Assembly (NCBI GenBank): GCA_005882415.1
Contig: VBAE01000257.1
Span: 1-6,342 of the forward strand
Direction of reading: 5' to 3'
Length of the DNA stretch: 6,342 nt
Source of the DNA: Alphaproteobacteria bacterium
GTDB taxonomy: Bacteria; Pseudomonadota; Alphaproteobacteria; Sphingomonadales; Sphingomonadaceae
This document shows, one piece after another, positions 1-4,932 of the stretch. Numbering within the stretch: the first letter of the stretch is position 1; every line of letters begins with the position of its first letter. The position numbers and the translations under genes were made by a program. The notes under the pieces were generated by a model that worked only from the letters and a program-made list of their open reading frames with translations, made no database searches and was not told the DNA's origin.

Positions 1-290
1 TAGAAGTAGATCAGGAGGATCGCCGCATAGGCGCCTGCTGTAGCCCAATACCATGCCGGCGCATCGGCACGTGATTCCGAGCCCCCGCGAGACGGCATTC
101 GCCCCGTCCGAAGCCCCACGAAAAGAAGCCAGCCGACCAACTGCGGAATGGCAAGGAAGGCCGTTCCACCCACGAAAGCACGCCAATTACCGGGCAGGCA
201 TCCAAGCAACAGCCACGGGACGGCCGCCACGAGCAGCATGGCAGCCACGAGGCATATTCGCCGACGCGCGTTCCAATCCCACCAGAGCAT
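1..290 (-). CDS. Small multi-pass membrane protein, 3' end beyond the left edge
   Basis: Starts at ATG 290-288 and stays open for 96 codons to the window edge, so the C-terminus is missing. I do not recognise the family. The N-terminus is Trp-rich and basic (MLWWDWNARRR). Three hydrophobic stretches follow, at about residues 12-33, 37-60 and 80-96, the second and third joined by a hydrophilic loop (about 61-78). This predicts an inner-membrane protein. It is the last visible gene of the PadR-led minus-strand cluster, 52 bp after the preceding stop. There is no convincing Shine-Dalgarno sequence before the ATG. The same frame is open further upstream, so GTG 341 or TTG 317 are alternative starts. 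A perfect 7-bp stem-loop ends three bases before the ATG. Coding is inferred from the uninterrupted frame and the membrane-protein pattern, not from a family match. Confidence 0.7.
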   Translation of the reverse strand, partial: MLWWDWNARRRICLVAAMLLVAAVPWLLLGCLPGNWRAFVGGTAFLAIPQLVGWLLFVGLRTGRMPSRGGSESRADAPAWYWATAGAYAAILLIYF

Positions 291-293
291 CGT

Positions 294-314
294 CCGCAGG
301 TTGTAAGCCTGCGG
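294..314 (-). promoter_or_regulatory. Stem-loop just upstream of the left-edge membrane gene
   Basis: CCGCAGG (294-300) and CCTGCGG (308-314) are perfect 7-bp inverted arms around a 7-nt loop. On the minus strand it lies between the stop at 343 and the ATG at 290, exactly where a ribosome would bind. There is no T-run after it in the direction of transcription, so it does not look like an intrinsic terminator. It may tune translation or mRNA processing between the two membrane genes. Confidence 0.4.
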
Positions 315-342
315 CAAACGTCCGCAATGGGTGCCGGACACG

Positions 343-732
343 TCAGTCGCGGAGGGTGCCCCTCCAGGCGATGCGGGCAGTGGCCGCCACGAACAGCATG
401 AAGCCAAGCTGGGCGAGCATGAACGGATTGGCCGCGCGGCTCAGGAACTCTCCCTCAGGCGCATAATGAGCCGTCACCGCAAGGTTGTGCGCGACATTGG
501 TGACGATCAGCACGGCGGTCGCCGCCACGCCAAACCTCGGCCGGACGAACAGCAGCGCCGCGGCGAGGGGATCGAGTAGCGTCAGGCTCGACCAATAGAG
601 CGCGCTTACCGGAGCGACTCCGCCATAGTCCCAGAAGAGCCCGTGCTCGATCAGGATCCGCACATGGTTCGCCGCCCCGGCCAGCAGGCACGCCGCCCAG
701 ATGCTCCTGACGATGAGGCTGCCGCGCTGCAT
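343..732 (-). CDS. Hypothetical four-helix inner-membrane protein (129 aa)
   Basis: A 129-residue protein with four predicted membrane helices, at about residues 6-27, 44-63, 67-86 and 103-124. A conserved-looking polar stretch follows helix 1 (NHVRILIEHGLFWDYGG) and another follows helix 3 (NVAHNLAVTAHYAPEGEF). The His, Glu and Asp residues near the helix ends could bind a ligand or metal, but I can assign no function. The architecture resembles uncharacterised small integral membrane proteins of Proteobacteria. The gene begins 41 bp after the lipoprotein stop and only weak purine-rich sequence precedes the ATG, which suits read-through expression in the PadR-led operon. Its stop is followed by a short gap and another small membrane gene. 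The frame is uninterrupted and the antisense frames are clearly shadows. Confidence 0.8.
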   Translation of the reverse strand: MQRGSLIVRSIWAACLLAGAANHVRILIEHGLFWDYGGVAPVSALYWSSLTLLDPLAAALLFVRPRFGVAATAVLIVTNVAHNLAVTAHYAPEGEFLSRAANPFMLAQLGFMLFVAATARIAWRGTLRD

Positions 733-773
733 GTCCCGGTGTCGCCCGGACTGCGCGCCCGTTCAAGGCGCTC

Positions 774-1262
774 TCAGCAGCCCGTTTCGCCGCCGCCGGT
801 GGTGTCGGGGATGATCCGAAGCCGCCTCTTGCCCCAATAGCTGAGGTCGATCGAGATCCGCGCGGCCACGCCCTCGTGCCGGTAGATGCCTTGGTCGCCC
901 CGGTTTCCCTGGCCGGTGTAGCATACCTTCCAGCCGCGCTCTTTCAGCGCCGCCAGCACCGGCAGGAAGGAATCCTGGTCCCAGTCGTTCCACAGGATGA
1001 GCTGATCGAAGCCGCCGCCGCCATTGCTTCCGTCGAGGTCGACCGCGCCGTTGTAAGGGCCGAAGCCGAGCAGCATGACGCCGGCGCGGCGGCAGCGCAT
1101 CGCGGTCGTGTCCTCCCAGCAGTCGGTGAAGCCGGAGCGTTGCGCGAAAGCGAGGTCTCCCGCCACCGGCAGGCCCTCGAAGGCGAGCGGCGCCGGCGGC
1201 TCCCGGGTCGGCCCGCCGCACCCGGCGAGCAAAGCCAGCGCCGCCGCCGCCAGCCTACGCAT
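774..1262 (-). CDS. Predicted outer-envelope lipoprotein (162 aa)
   Basis: The chosen start is ATG 1262, which gives a textbook lipoprotein signal: two Arg, a hydrophobic run, then the lipobox LAGC with the acylated Cys at residue 15. An upstream in-frame start at 1298 would bury this signal, so it is rejected. The mature part is Pro-rich to about residue 30, then a globular domain with Cys48, Cys57 and Cys114, a glycine-rich stretch (DGSNGGGGFDQ, about 77-87), and aromatic motifs LILWNDWDQDSF and DLSYWG. The last residue is Cys162, and four Cys besides the lipid Cys could form disulfides. No family is recognised. The start overlaps the end of the preceding membrane-protein gene by 8 bp (ATGCGTAG), which implies translational coupling, and GGCGGG lies just upstream. 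It is probably anchored in the periplasm or outer membrane as part of the PadR-led envelope cluster. Confidence 0.8.
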   Translation of the reverse strand: MRRLAAAALALLAGCGGPTREPPAPLAFEGLPVAGDLAFAQRSGFTDCWEDTTAMRCRRAGVMLLGFGPYNGAVDLDGSNGGGGFDQLILWNDWDQDSFLPVLAALKERGWKVCYTGQGNRGDQGIYRHEGVAARISIDLSYWGKRRLRIIPDTTGGGETGC

Positions 1263-1851
1263 AAGCCCGCCGCCCGTGCCACCGCGCCAGCGCCGCAACG
1301 GCCGCCAGCTCCACGCACAGCGTCCCCGCCTGGCGAATTGCGGAGGCGCAGTCGACGAACGCCACCGCGGTGAAGATGACGGAGGTCACCGCCGCCGCCG
1401 CCGCAAGCATCGCGGCCCCCGCCACCCGATCCCAGTCCCGCTCCAGCACCAGCCAGGCGATCCGCAGATGCGCCGCCGCCAGCAGAGCGACGAGCGCGGC
1501 CAGCGGCGGCACCGCCGGCAAATTGGCGTCGTTGACCAGCGGCATCTGTCCGCCCGCCGCGCCGAGATAAGAGAAAGGAAAATCCCCCGCTACGCTCGCC
1601 AGCAGAAGCGCCGCCGCCGGGACGAGCAGGACCAGCGCCAGCGCGTTGCTGGCGAGGATGAACCGGCCCTCCTCATGCGCCGGCAATTCCCGCCACGCCG
1701 CCGCGACGCAGCCCAGAGCGAAACCCAGAGCCCGACCGTCCTCCGCCGCGGCGTCGAGCTCCGCCTCCATCGCCAGCGCCCAGCCGCTGCCGCCGCCGCC
1801 CAGCGACCGCCCCGCCAGCGCCACCAGCGCCCGTGCCGCCTTTTCCCTCAT
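1255..1851 (-). CDS. PadR-associated multi-pass membrane protein (198 aa)
   Basis: The start is ATG 1851, whose first four bases overlap the padR stop (ATGA). A longer in-frame ORF reaching 2079 merely runs through padR in another frame. The N-terminal cytosolic part (residues 1-60) carries WALAMEAEL (about 24-32) and LGFALGCVAAAWRE (about 42-55). I remember this pattern from membrane proteins that sit beside PadR regulators in alphaproteobacteria. Four hydrophobic segments follow at about 65-88, 113-136, 142-167 and 175-190, so it is an integral inner-membrane protein. The function of these PadR partners is unknown; control of envelope stress or transport is a guess. It is translationally coupled at both ends: upstream with padR, and downstream with the lipoprotein by an 8-bp overlap. 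Confidence 0.82.
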   Translation of the reverse strand: MREKAARALVALAGRSLGGGGSGWALAMEAELDAAAEDGRALGFALGCVAAAWRELPAHEEGRFILASNALALVLLVPAAALLLASVAGDFPFSYLGAAGGQMPLVNDANLPAVPPLAALVALLAAAHLRIAWLVLERDWDRVAGAAMLAAAAAVTSVIFTAVAFVDCASAIRQAGTLCVELAAVAALARWHGRRAYA

Positions 1852-2150
1852 GCCGGCGAGACCCGGAGCCCGGACGGCCGCCCGGCCTCTTCCGAAGCTC
1901 GTGCAAGCGCCACGCCCGAAGCGGTCAGCCGATAAGCGTGGCGCGCCGGCCGTCCGGGCTGGGCCGGCGCCTGCCACTCGGCCTCGACCAGCCCCTGCTC
2001 GGTCATCCGCATCAGCAAAGGGTAGAGCGTGCCCGACGACAGTCCGGTCTTCTTCATCAGCTCGTAGCCGTGCCGCCACTCCCGGGGCCGCTCCGATAGG
2101 CCCTCGAGGAGCGCCAGCATCTGTTTCGAAGGCCGCCGGCTGCGAGTCAT
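1848..2150 (-). CDS. PadR-family transcriptional regulator (100 aa)
   Basis: A short PadR-type winged-helix DNA-binding protein. The diagnostic pattern is HGYELMKKTGLSSGTLYPLLMRM at about residues 28-49 (recognition helix around SSGTLYPLL), then the wing EQGLVEAEW and GRPARHAYRLTASG (about 66-79). It ends soon after the wing, so it is a minimal PadR with a short C-terminal tail instead of a long dimerisation domain. ATG 2150 is preferred; an in-frame TTG 12 codons upstream would overlap the likely promoter palindrome. There is no clear Shine-Dalgarno sequence before ATG 2150, so the transcript may have a very short leader. The family usually represses its own operon and is released by small molecules. 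Here it heads a five-gene minus-strand cluster of envelope proteins and overlaps the next gene by ATGA, so it is the likely local regulator. Confidence 0.93.
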   Translation of the reverse strand: MTRSRRPSKQMLALLEGLSERPREWRHGYELMKKTGLSSGTLYPLLMRMTEQGLVEAEWQAPAQPGRPARHAYRLTASGVALARASEEAGRPSGLRVSPA

Positions 2151-2163
2151 GGCGCGAAGAACA

Positions 2164-2171
2164 ACATATGT
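2164..2171. promoter_or_regulatory. Candidate PadR operator (palindrome ACATATGT)
   Basis: A perfect 8-bp palindrome centred 17 bp upstream of the padR start, in one of the few AT-rich patches of the region. On the minus strand TTGACG (2186-2181) lies just upstream and could be a -35 element, although I see no good -10 at standard spacing. PadR proteins are known to bind AT-rich palindromes, often with ATGT/ACAT half-sites, in their own promoters. Autoregulation is inferred from position and sequence only. Confidence 0.4.
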
Positions 2172-2327
2172 AGAGTTACGCGTCAACCGGCTTCTTGTCC
2201 CACCCTCCGCACGTCCTGCCGAGCCCGGCCCGAAACGCCCGTATTTGTCCTGATTGTCCGCGGGGAGGGCACCGCTCTAGTCCGCTGCTCCCGCTCAAAG
2301 CACCCGCCCAATCGGAGGCGAAATACG

Positions 2328-2372
2328 ATGAAGCACGGCATCTTCGCCGGACGAACCCGCGCGCCCCCTTAA
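2328..2372 (+). CDS. Possible 14-aa leader peptide ending Pro-Pro-stop
   Basis: ATG 2328 is preceded by GGAGG (2314-2318) at 9 nt, one of the better Shine-Dalgarno sequences in the window. It opens a 14-codon frame, MKHGIFAGRTRAPP, ending in TAA 43 bp before the coiled-coil gene. It is out of frame with that gene, so it is not an alternative start. A terminal Pro-Pro before a stop is a known slow termination context, which would suit a regulatory upstream ORF. It could also be chance: short ORFs are common, and I see no clear attenuator hairpin between it and the next gene. Confidence 0.3.
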   Translation: MKHGIFAGRTRAPP

Positions 2373-2415
2373 CCGCCGCGCCCAATTCCGCACCCGTCAA
2401 AGCAAAGGATTTCGA

Positions 2416-2730
2416 ATGACTCCCCTCCCATCCAATATCGCCGAACTCCAGGACCTCGTGAAGCGCATCCAGGAGGATGCCGACGCCGTCCGCACCGAAG
2501 CCCGCGACAAGGTGAAGTCCGACCGCCAGCGGCTGAAGGACAAGATGGGCGAGCGCAAGGAAGCCTATCGCGCCTTCTTCGCCGACGCCAATGACGAGGA
2601 TCGCCGGCTCGGCGCCGCCATCGCCGTCGATTATGCCATCGCCACCGTCCAGCAGGCGCGGCTCGCCGTGCTCGACGCCGTCTCCGACCGTGCCGAGGCG
2701 CGGCAAAGCCAGGCCCAGCCGGTCTCCTGA
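2416..2730 (+). CDS. Hypothetical coiled-coil protein (104 aa)
   Basis: A small soluble, highly charged protein with no signal peptide or membrane helix. Residues 8-55 are rich in Glu, Lys, Arg, Asp and Gln with a heptad-like pattern (ELQDLVKRIQEDADAVRTEA and onward), predicting a long coiled coil. A second helical stretch (65-95, GAAIAVDYAIATVQQARLAVLD) is more hydrophobic and could pack back on it or mediate oligomerisation. The tail is polar. AAAGGA (2404-2409) lies 6 nt before the ATG, a good ribosome-binding site that fixes the start. The gene stands alone: divergent from padR, followed by a strong intrinsic terminator, and convergent with the carbonic anhydrase. I recognise no named family; a structural or stress-related cytoplasmic role is possible but unproven. 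Confidence 0.8.
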   Translation: MTPLPSNIAELQDLVKRIQEDADAVRTEARDKVKSDRQRLKDKMGERKEAYRAFFADANDEDRRLGAAIAVDYAIATVQQARLAVLDAVSDRAEARQSQAQPVS

Positions 2731-2740
2731 CCGGAAGGCG

Positions 2741-2796
2741 GGGGCGGGGCAGGCGCGGGCGTCTGCCCCGCTCCGCCAGCCCCGTCCCCTTTTTTT
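2741..2796 (+). terminator. Intrinsic terminator with two alternative stems
   Basis: It starts 11 bp after the coiled-coil gene's stop. One fold pairs 2741-2755 with 2760-2774 (about 15 bp including two G-U pairs, tetraloop 2756-2759). A competing fold pairs 2741-2750 with 2779-2789, with one bulged T, and its base directly abuts seven T (2790-2796). That second fold is the classical terminator geometry for the plus strand. For the convergent carbonic anhydrase, the T-run becomes an A-run on the wrong side, so any termination of that gene here would be weaker. Confidence 0.8.
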
Positions 2797-2812
2797 GGAC
2801 CGTCCCTATTCG

Positions 2813-3538
2813 TTAGCTCGTCGCCACCGAGCGGCCGTTGAGAGGTTGTACCGGCCTCGCATTGCCGTGATGGACCTTGGCGAAGGTGCCGAGCTCCGGA
2901 GCGGTGATCGACTGCGGCGACCGAAGCACGAACCACCTGACCCCTTCCGTGCACGGCGGCGTGGTCAGCGATCCCCAATAAGTGAAATAGGCCCGGTCCG
3001 CCGGCAGCAGCGCCGACGGGTCGAGCCTCTCCCCCGCCGGCGATTCCTCCCGGCCTTCCTTCGCCGGAAGATGCCCCGCAATCTCGGCAACCGCCTTATT
3101 GTCCGCGCCGACTCCGAACGGCACCGCCACCACCGCCAGCCGCCCCGCCGCATCCTTGTGAACGAGGTGGACGTCCATCTCCGAACGCCGCCCGTCCACC
3201 GATTCCTCGCCCGGCTCGTGGAAGTGGAACTGGACGAGCTCGAACCGCTCGCCGCCGACGGTCATCGAGCTCCCGGCCGGTACCCGCACCTGGATGGCAT
3301 GGCCGTTGTCGACGACATGCAGCGCCCCCGGCCGATAGTGAAACTCCAGCGCGGGCAGCACCGCGTGCCGGGCACTCGCCGAACGGATATCGACCGGCGA
3401 TTGCGCCTTGCCGGCCGCGCAGGCTCCGCCCCAATGGCTGGGCCCTTCCGCGCCCTCATAGGCCCAGTGATGCGCCCGTTCCGCGGCGGCCAGCGACACG
3501 CCGGGAACCAGGACGGCGAGGACAAGCAGGCGGCGCAT
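2813..3538 (-). CDS. Periplasmic alpha-class carbonic anhydrase (241 aa)
   Basis: Catalyses CO2 + H2O to bicarbonate + H+ with a zinc ion in the periplasm. ATG 3538 is chosen because AAGGAG (3551-3546) lies 7 nt upstream and a Sec signal peptide starts there (MRRLLVLAVLVPGVSLAAA, cleavage near residue 19). The frame is open to 3667, but that would bury the signal. All key alpha-CA motifs are present: HWG (35-37), QSPVDI (46-51), proton-shuttle His80 in NGH, zinc ligands His105 and His107 in QFHFH and His124 in DVHLVH, and Thr192 (gatekeeper) in SLTTPPC. Cys40 and Cys196 are positioned for the usual disulfide. The position equivalent to human CA II Glu117 is Asp122. Length is normal. It is a single-gene unit with a 240-bp spacer to the divergent 69-aa gene, and it converges on the coiled-coil gene. 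Likely roles are supply of bicarbonate and periplasmic pH balance. Confidence 0.95.
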   Translation of the reverse strand: MRRLLVLAVLVPGVSLAAAERAHHWAYEGAEGPSHWGGACAAGKAQSPVDIRSASARHAVLPALEFHYRPGALHVVDNGHAIQVRVPAGSSMTVGGERFELVQFHFHEPGEESVDGRRSEMDVHLVHKDAAGRLAVVAVPFGVGADNKAVAEIAGHLPAKEGREESPAGERLDPSALLPADRAYFTYWGSLTTPPCTEGVRWFVLRSPQSITAPELGTFAKVHHGNARPVQPLNGRSVATS

Positions 3539-3545
3539 CTCGATG

Positions 3546-3551
3546 CTCCTT
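3546..3551 (-). promoter_or_regulatory. Ribosome-binding site deciding the carbonic anhydrase start
   Basis: AAGGAG on the minus strand, 7 nt before ATG 3538. It selects this start over longer in-frame options up to 3667 and agrees with the signal peptide that begins there. Confidence 0.75.
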
Positions 3552-3689
3552 CCCCAAAGTGGAGCCGCCAGCGCTTGCAGGATGCAGGACTTGCCGCCAT
3601 CGGGAAAGGCCAGCAGCTTCGCCGGGGGGAAACCTCGACCCGCGTTGCACCTCTCCCGCCTTGACACGCCCGCGCAAAAGTTGATTTAA

Positions 3690-3705
3690 GTTACTCGACC
3701 GTAAC
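3690..3705. promoter_or_regulatory. Inverted repeat GTTAC-N6-GTAAC between divergent genes
   Basis: Perfect 5-bp arms (3690-3694 and 3701-3705) around TCGACC, in an AT-rich patch 152 bp upstream of the carbonic anhydrase start and 74 bp upstream of the 69-aa gene. Symmetry and position suit an operator for a dimeric regulator serving either or both divergent genes. I cannot name the regulator. A TTGACA hexamer at 3661-3666 lies nearby on the plus strand but without a convincing -10 at standard spacing. Confidence 0.35.
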
Positions 3706-3778
3706 ATTCTCCATGTGGTCGACGCCCTGGGGTGGGCATGCTTCATAAATAGGCCGTTTGCCCGAAAAGGGGCGCCGA

Positions 3779-3988
3779 ATGGATGAAAGAGGCTCGCGGG
3801 TCGAGGCGCTTGCGCGCATGGCGGCTTTATGGGCCGGCCGCGACCCCGACCATCACCTCCGTTTCGTTCTCGGCGAGACCCTCGTCTTCGACGGGGCGAT
3901 GTGGCGCTACCCCGAATTCATGGATCGCGCCGAAGCGGCCTATCTCGTCCTCACCACCGCCACGCCACCGAGCTCGCACGAGGAATGA
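3779..3988 (+). CDS. Hypothetical small soluble protein (69 aa)
   Basis: ATG 3779 is chosen because AAGGGG (3767-3772) lies 6 nt upstream; the frame could be pushed to TTG 3758 but with no better signal. The 69-residue product has no signal peptide or membrane segment. An N-terminal helix (RVEALARMAALWAG, about 7-20) is followed by DPDHHLRFVLGETLVFDGAMWRYPEFMDRAEAAYLVLTT, which looks like two short strands and a helix, and a polar tail. The aromatic MWRYPEF (41-47) may be a core or contact motif. I recognise no family. It is divergent from the carbonic anhydrase and upstream of three more plus-strand genes, but the 112-bp gap after it argues against a tight operon. Inverted repeats with TTAC/GTAA half-sites lie before and after it. 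Confidence 0.65.
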   Translation: MDERGSRVEALARMAALWAGRDPDHHLRFVLGETLVFDGAMWRYPEFMDRAEAAYLVLTTATPPSSHEE

Positions 3989-4009
3989 CGTGCCTGAGCG
4001 GCTGTACGG

Positions 4010-4024
4010 ATTACATTTTGTAAT
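4010..4024. promoter_or_regulatory. Inverted repeat ATTACA-TTT-TGTAAT
   Basis: Perfect 6-bp arms around TTT, 22 bp after the 69-aa gene and 77 bp before the 49-aa gene. The arms are too AT-rich for a terminator and no T-run follows. It is better read as a candidate operator or part of the promoter for the downstream small gene. Its inner half-sites (TTAC and GTAA) resemble those at 3690-3705, but the spacing differs by one base. Confidence 0.35.
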
Positions 4025-4049
4025 AACCTAAGTTAAGTTTGGCCCTTGC

Positions 4050-4080
4050 GCGGCCCCCGGAATTCGGCAAATAGGGCCGC
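4050..4080 (+). promoter_or_regulatory. Stem-loop in the leader of the 49-aa gene
   Basis: GCGGCCC (4050-4056) and GGGCCGC (4074-4080) form a perfect 7-bp GC-rich stem with a 17-nt loop, ending 20 bases before the ATG at 4101. No T-run follows. It could shape the 5' leader of the mRNA, or it could be chance in GC-rich sequence. Confidence 0.25.
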
Positions 4081-4100
4081 ACGTTGGGGGACGTGAGTAG

Positions 4101-4250
4101 ATGAGCGAGTACAGGCGTAAGGGCGGCACTGCCGAGTGGCACTGGCGTGAGTCGTGCCCGAATTGGCCCGACAGGGACTTCGAGCGCAGGCGGGACAAGC
4201 CGCCCGGCGTGCCCTTCTGCAAGAGGTGCGAGGAGATCGACCGGTCCTGA
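4101..4250 (+). CDS. Small Cys-containing, zinc-ribbon-like protein (49 aa)
   Basis: An ATG frame of 49 codons ending TGA, below usual length cut-offs. It begins MSEYRRKGGTAEWHW and has Cys19 (ESCPNWP), then Cys40 and Cys43 (FCKRCEE), like half of a compact zinc ribbon. I remember a widespread proteobacterial family of roughly 50-aa proteins with the pattern WHWCxNCxNxP...LCxxC. This sequence fits it, except that the first Cys of the leading CxxC is Arg16. His14 might replace it as a zinc ligand; otherwise metal binding would be weakened. That family memory could not be checked by search. The Shine-Dalgarno is only fair (GGGGG at 4086-4090). Length, composition and motif all argue for a real gene. 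The role is unknown, perhaps nucleic-acid or protein binding. Confidence 0.75.
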   Translation: MSEYRRKGGTAEWHWRESCPNWPDRDFERRRDKPPGVPFCKRCEEIDRS

Positions 4251-4298
4251 CCGGGTGCGGCCGCTTGATCCCGTCGGCGCCTTCCGCAAAATAGCGCC

Positions 4299-4871
4299 AT
4301 GCGCCTCACCACATTCTTCGTCACCGCCGTCTCCAACCAATTGAGCGCGGTCTCCGCCTGGCTCGACAAGGCGGAAGGCTTCGCGTCCGAGCGGGGGGAG
4401 CGGCCCGACGCCCTGCTCGCCCTCCGCCTCGCGCCCGACATGTTCCCGCTCGCCACCCAGCTCCGTTTCCTCGCTTTCCAGGCGCAGGAGCCGGTCTTCC
4501 GCCTCCGCGGCCAGCCGGTGCCGGAAGCCGTCCTCCAGGTCCGCCAAGAAGGCCGAGACGGCGGCGAGCAGCCAGGCAGCTGGGCCGACGCCCGCGCCCG
4601 GATCGCCGAGGCCTCCGCCCTCATCGCCGCCATCGCCCCCGACGAATTCGATGCCTTCGAGGACCGGCCGATCGCCCACGATCTCCCCACCGGCATGGTC
4701 TTCGACATGAGTGCCGAGCAATATGTCCGCGACTGGGCGCTTCCCCAGATCGCCTTCCACCAATTGATGGCCTACGCCCTCCTCCGCCAGGCCGGCGTGC
4801 CCTTGGGCAAGATCGACTATTGCCCGCAGATGTTCGCCTACATCAGGCCCGGCAGCGCACCCTCGGCCTAG
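4299..4871 (+). CDS. DUF1993 family protein (190 aa)
   Basis: A soluble, mostly helical cytoplasmic protein of the uncharacterised DUF1993 family. The features I know from the family are present in order: an N-terminal helix ending LDKAE (22-26), the signature LAPDMFPL (44-51), the central acidic segment DEFDAFEDRPI (115-125), and the C-terminal pattern ALPQIAFHQLMAYALLRQAGVPLGK (147-171), with His154 in the place of the family's conserved FH. Its length matches the family. The overall helical-bundle look recalls DinB-like proteins, but no catalytic role has been established. No strong Shine-Dalgarno precedes ATG 4299, but the start agrees with the family's N-terminus. The gene lies 48 bp after the 49-aa gene on the same strand and may be cotranscribed with it. 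Confidence 0.92.
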   Translation: MRLTTFFVTAVSNQLSAVSAWLDKAEGFASERGERPDALLALRLAPDMFPLATQLRFLAFQAQEPVFRLRGQPVPEAVLQVRQEGRDGGEQPGSWADARARIAEASALIAAIAPDEFDAFEDRPIAHDLPTGMVFDMSAEQYVRDWALPQIAFHQLMAYALLRQAGVPLGKIDYCPQMFAYIRPGSAPSA

Positions 4872-4905
4872 CGGCGTAGCTCCATGGACCTCGCCCACGG
4901 GAACC

Positions 4906-4929
4906 TAATCTAGATTGAATTATTTTTTC
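4906..4929 (+). promoter_or_regulatory. AT-rich island and palindrome before the DUF6894 gene
   Basis: A sharply AT-rich patch in very GC-rich surroundings, starting with the perfect 10-bp palindrome AATCTAGATT (4907-4916) and ending in a run of six T, just before ATG 4933. TAATCT or TAGATT could serve as a -10 element, which would give a very short leader and fit the missing Shine-Dalgarno. No matching -35 is visible. Promoter activity is inferred from composition only. Confidence 0.35.
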
Positions 4930-4932
4930 GGC

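Noticed and set aside
1075..1935. Plus-strand ORF (about 286 codons) opposite the lipoprotein and membrane genes
   Set aside because: Arg/Pro/Gln-rich translation typical of antisense frames; the minus strand has overlapping genes with signal peptide, lipobox and membrane helices.
2369..2374. TTAACC, like half a CtrA box
   Set aside because: No second half at the required spacing, and it overlaps the stop of the small leader frame. The other TTAA words near 3686 and 4033 also lack a partner.
2195..2419. Plus-strand 74-codon ORF in the padR / coiled-coil spacer
   Set aside because: Non-ATG start without a Shine-Dalgarno sequence, Pro/Ala/Arg-rich content and overlap with the next gene's ribosome-binding region.
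3576..3589. Tandem 7-bp repeat TGCAGGA x2
   Set aside because: Only two copies, no symmetry and no link to a promoter or gene boundary; likely chance.
2591..3664. Plus-strand ORF (about 357 codons) through the terminator and the carbonic anhydrase
   Set aside because: It crosses a terminator and is antisense to a complete carbonic anhydrase; the composition is Arg/Pro-rich.
4011..4898. Long minus-strand ORF (about 295 codons) opposite the DUF1993 gene
   Set aside because: It is an antisense shadow in GC-rich DNA: low-complexity Gly/Glu/Ala composition, no motif, and the opposite strand carries a clear DUF1993 protein.
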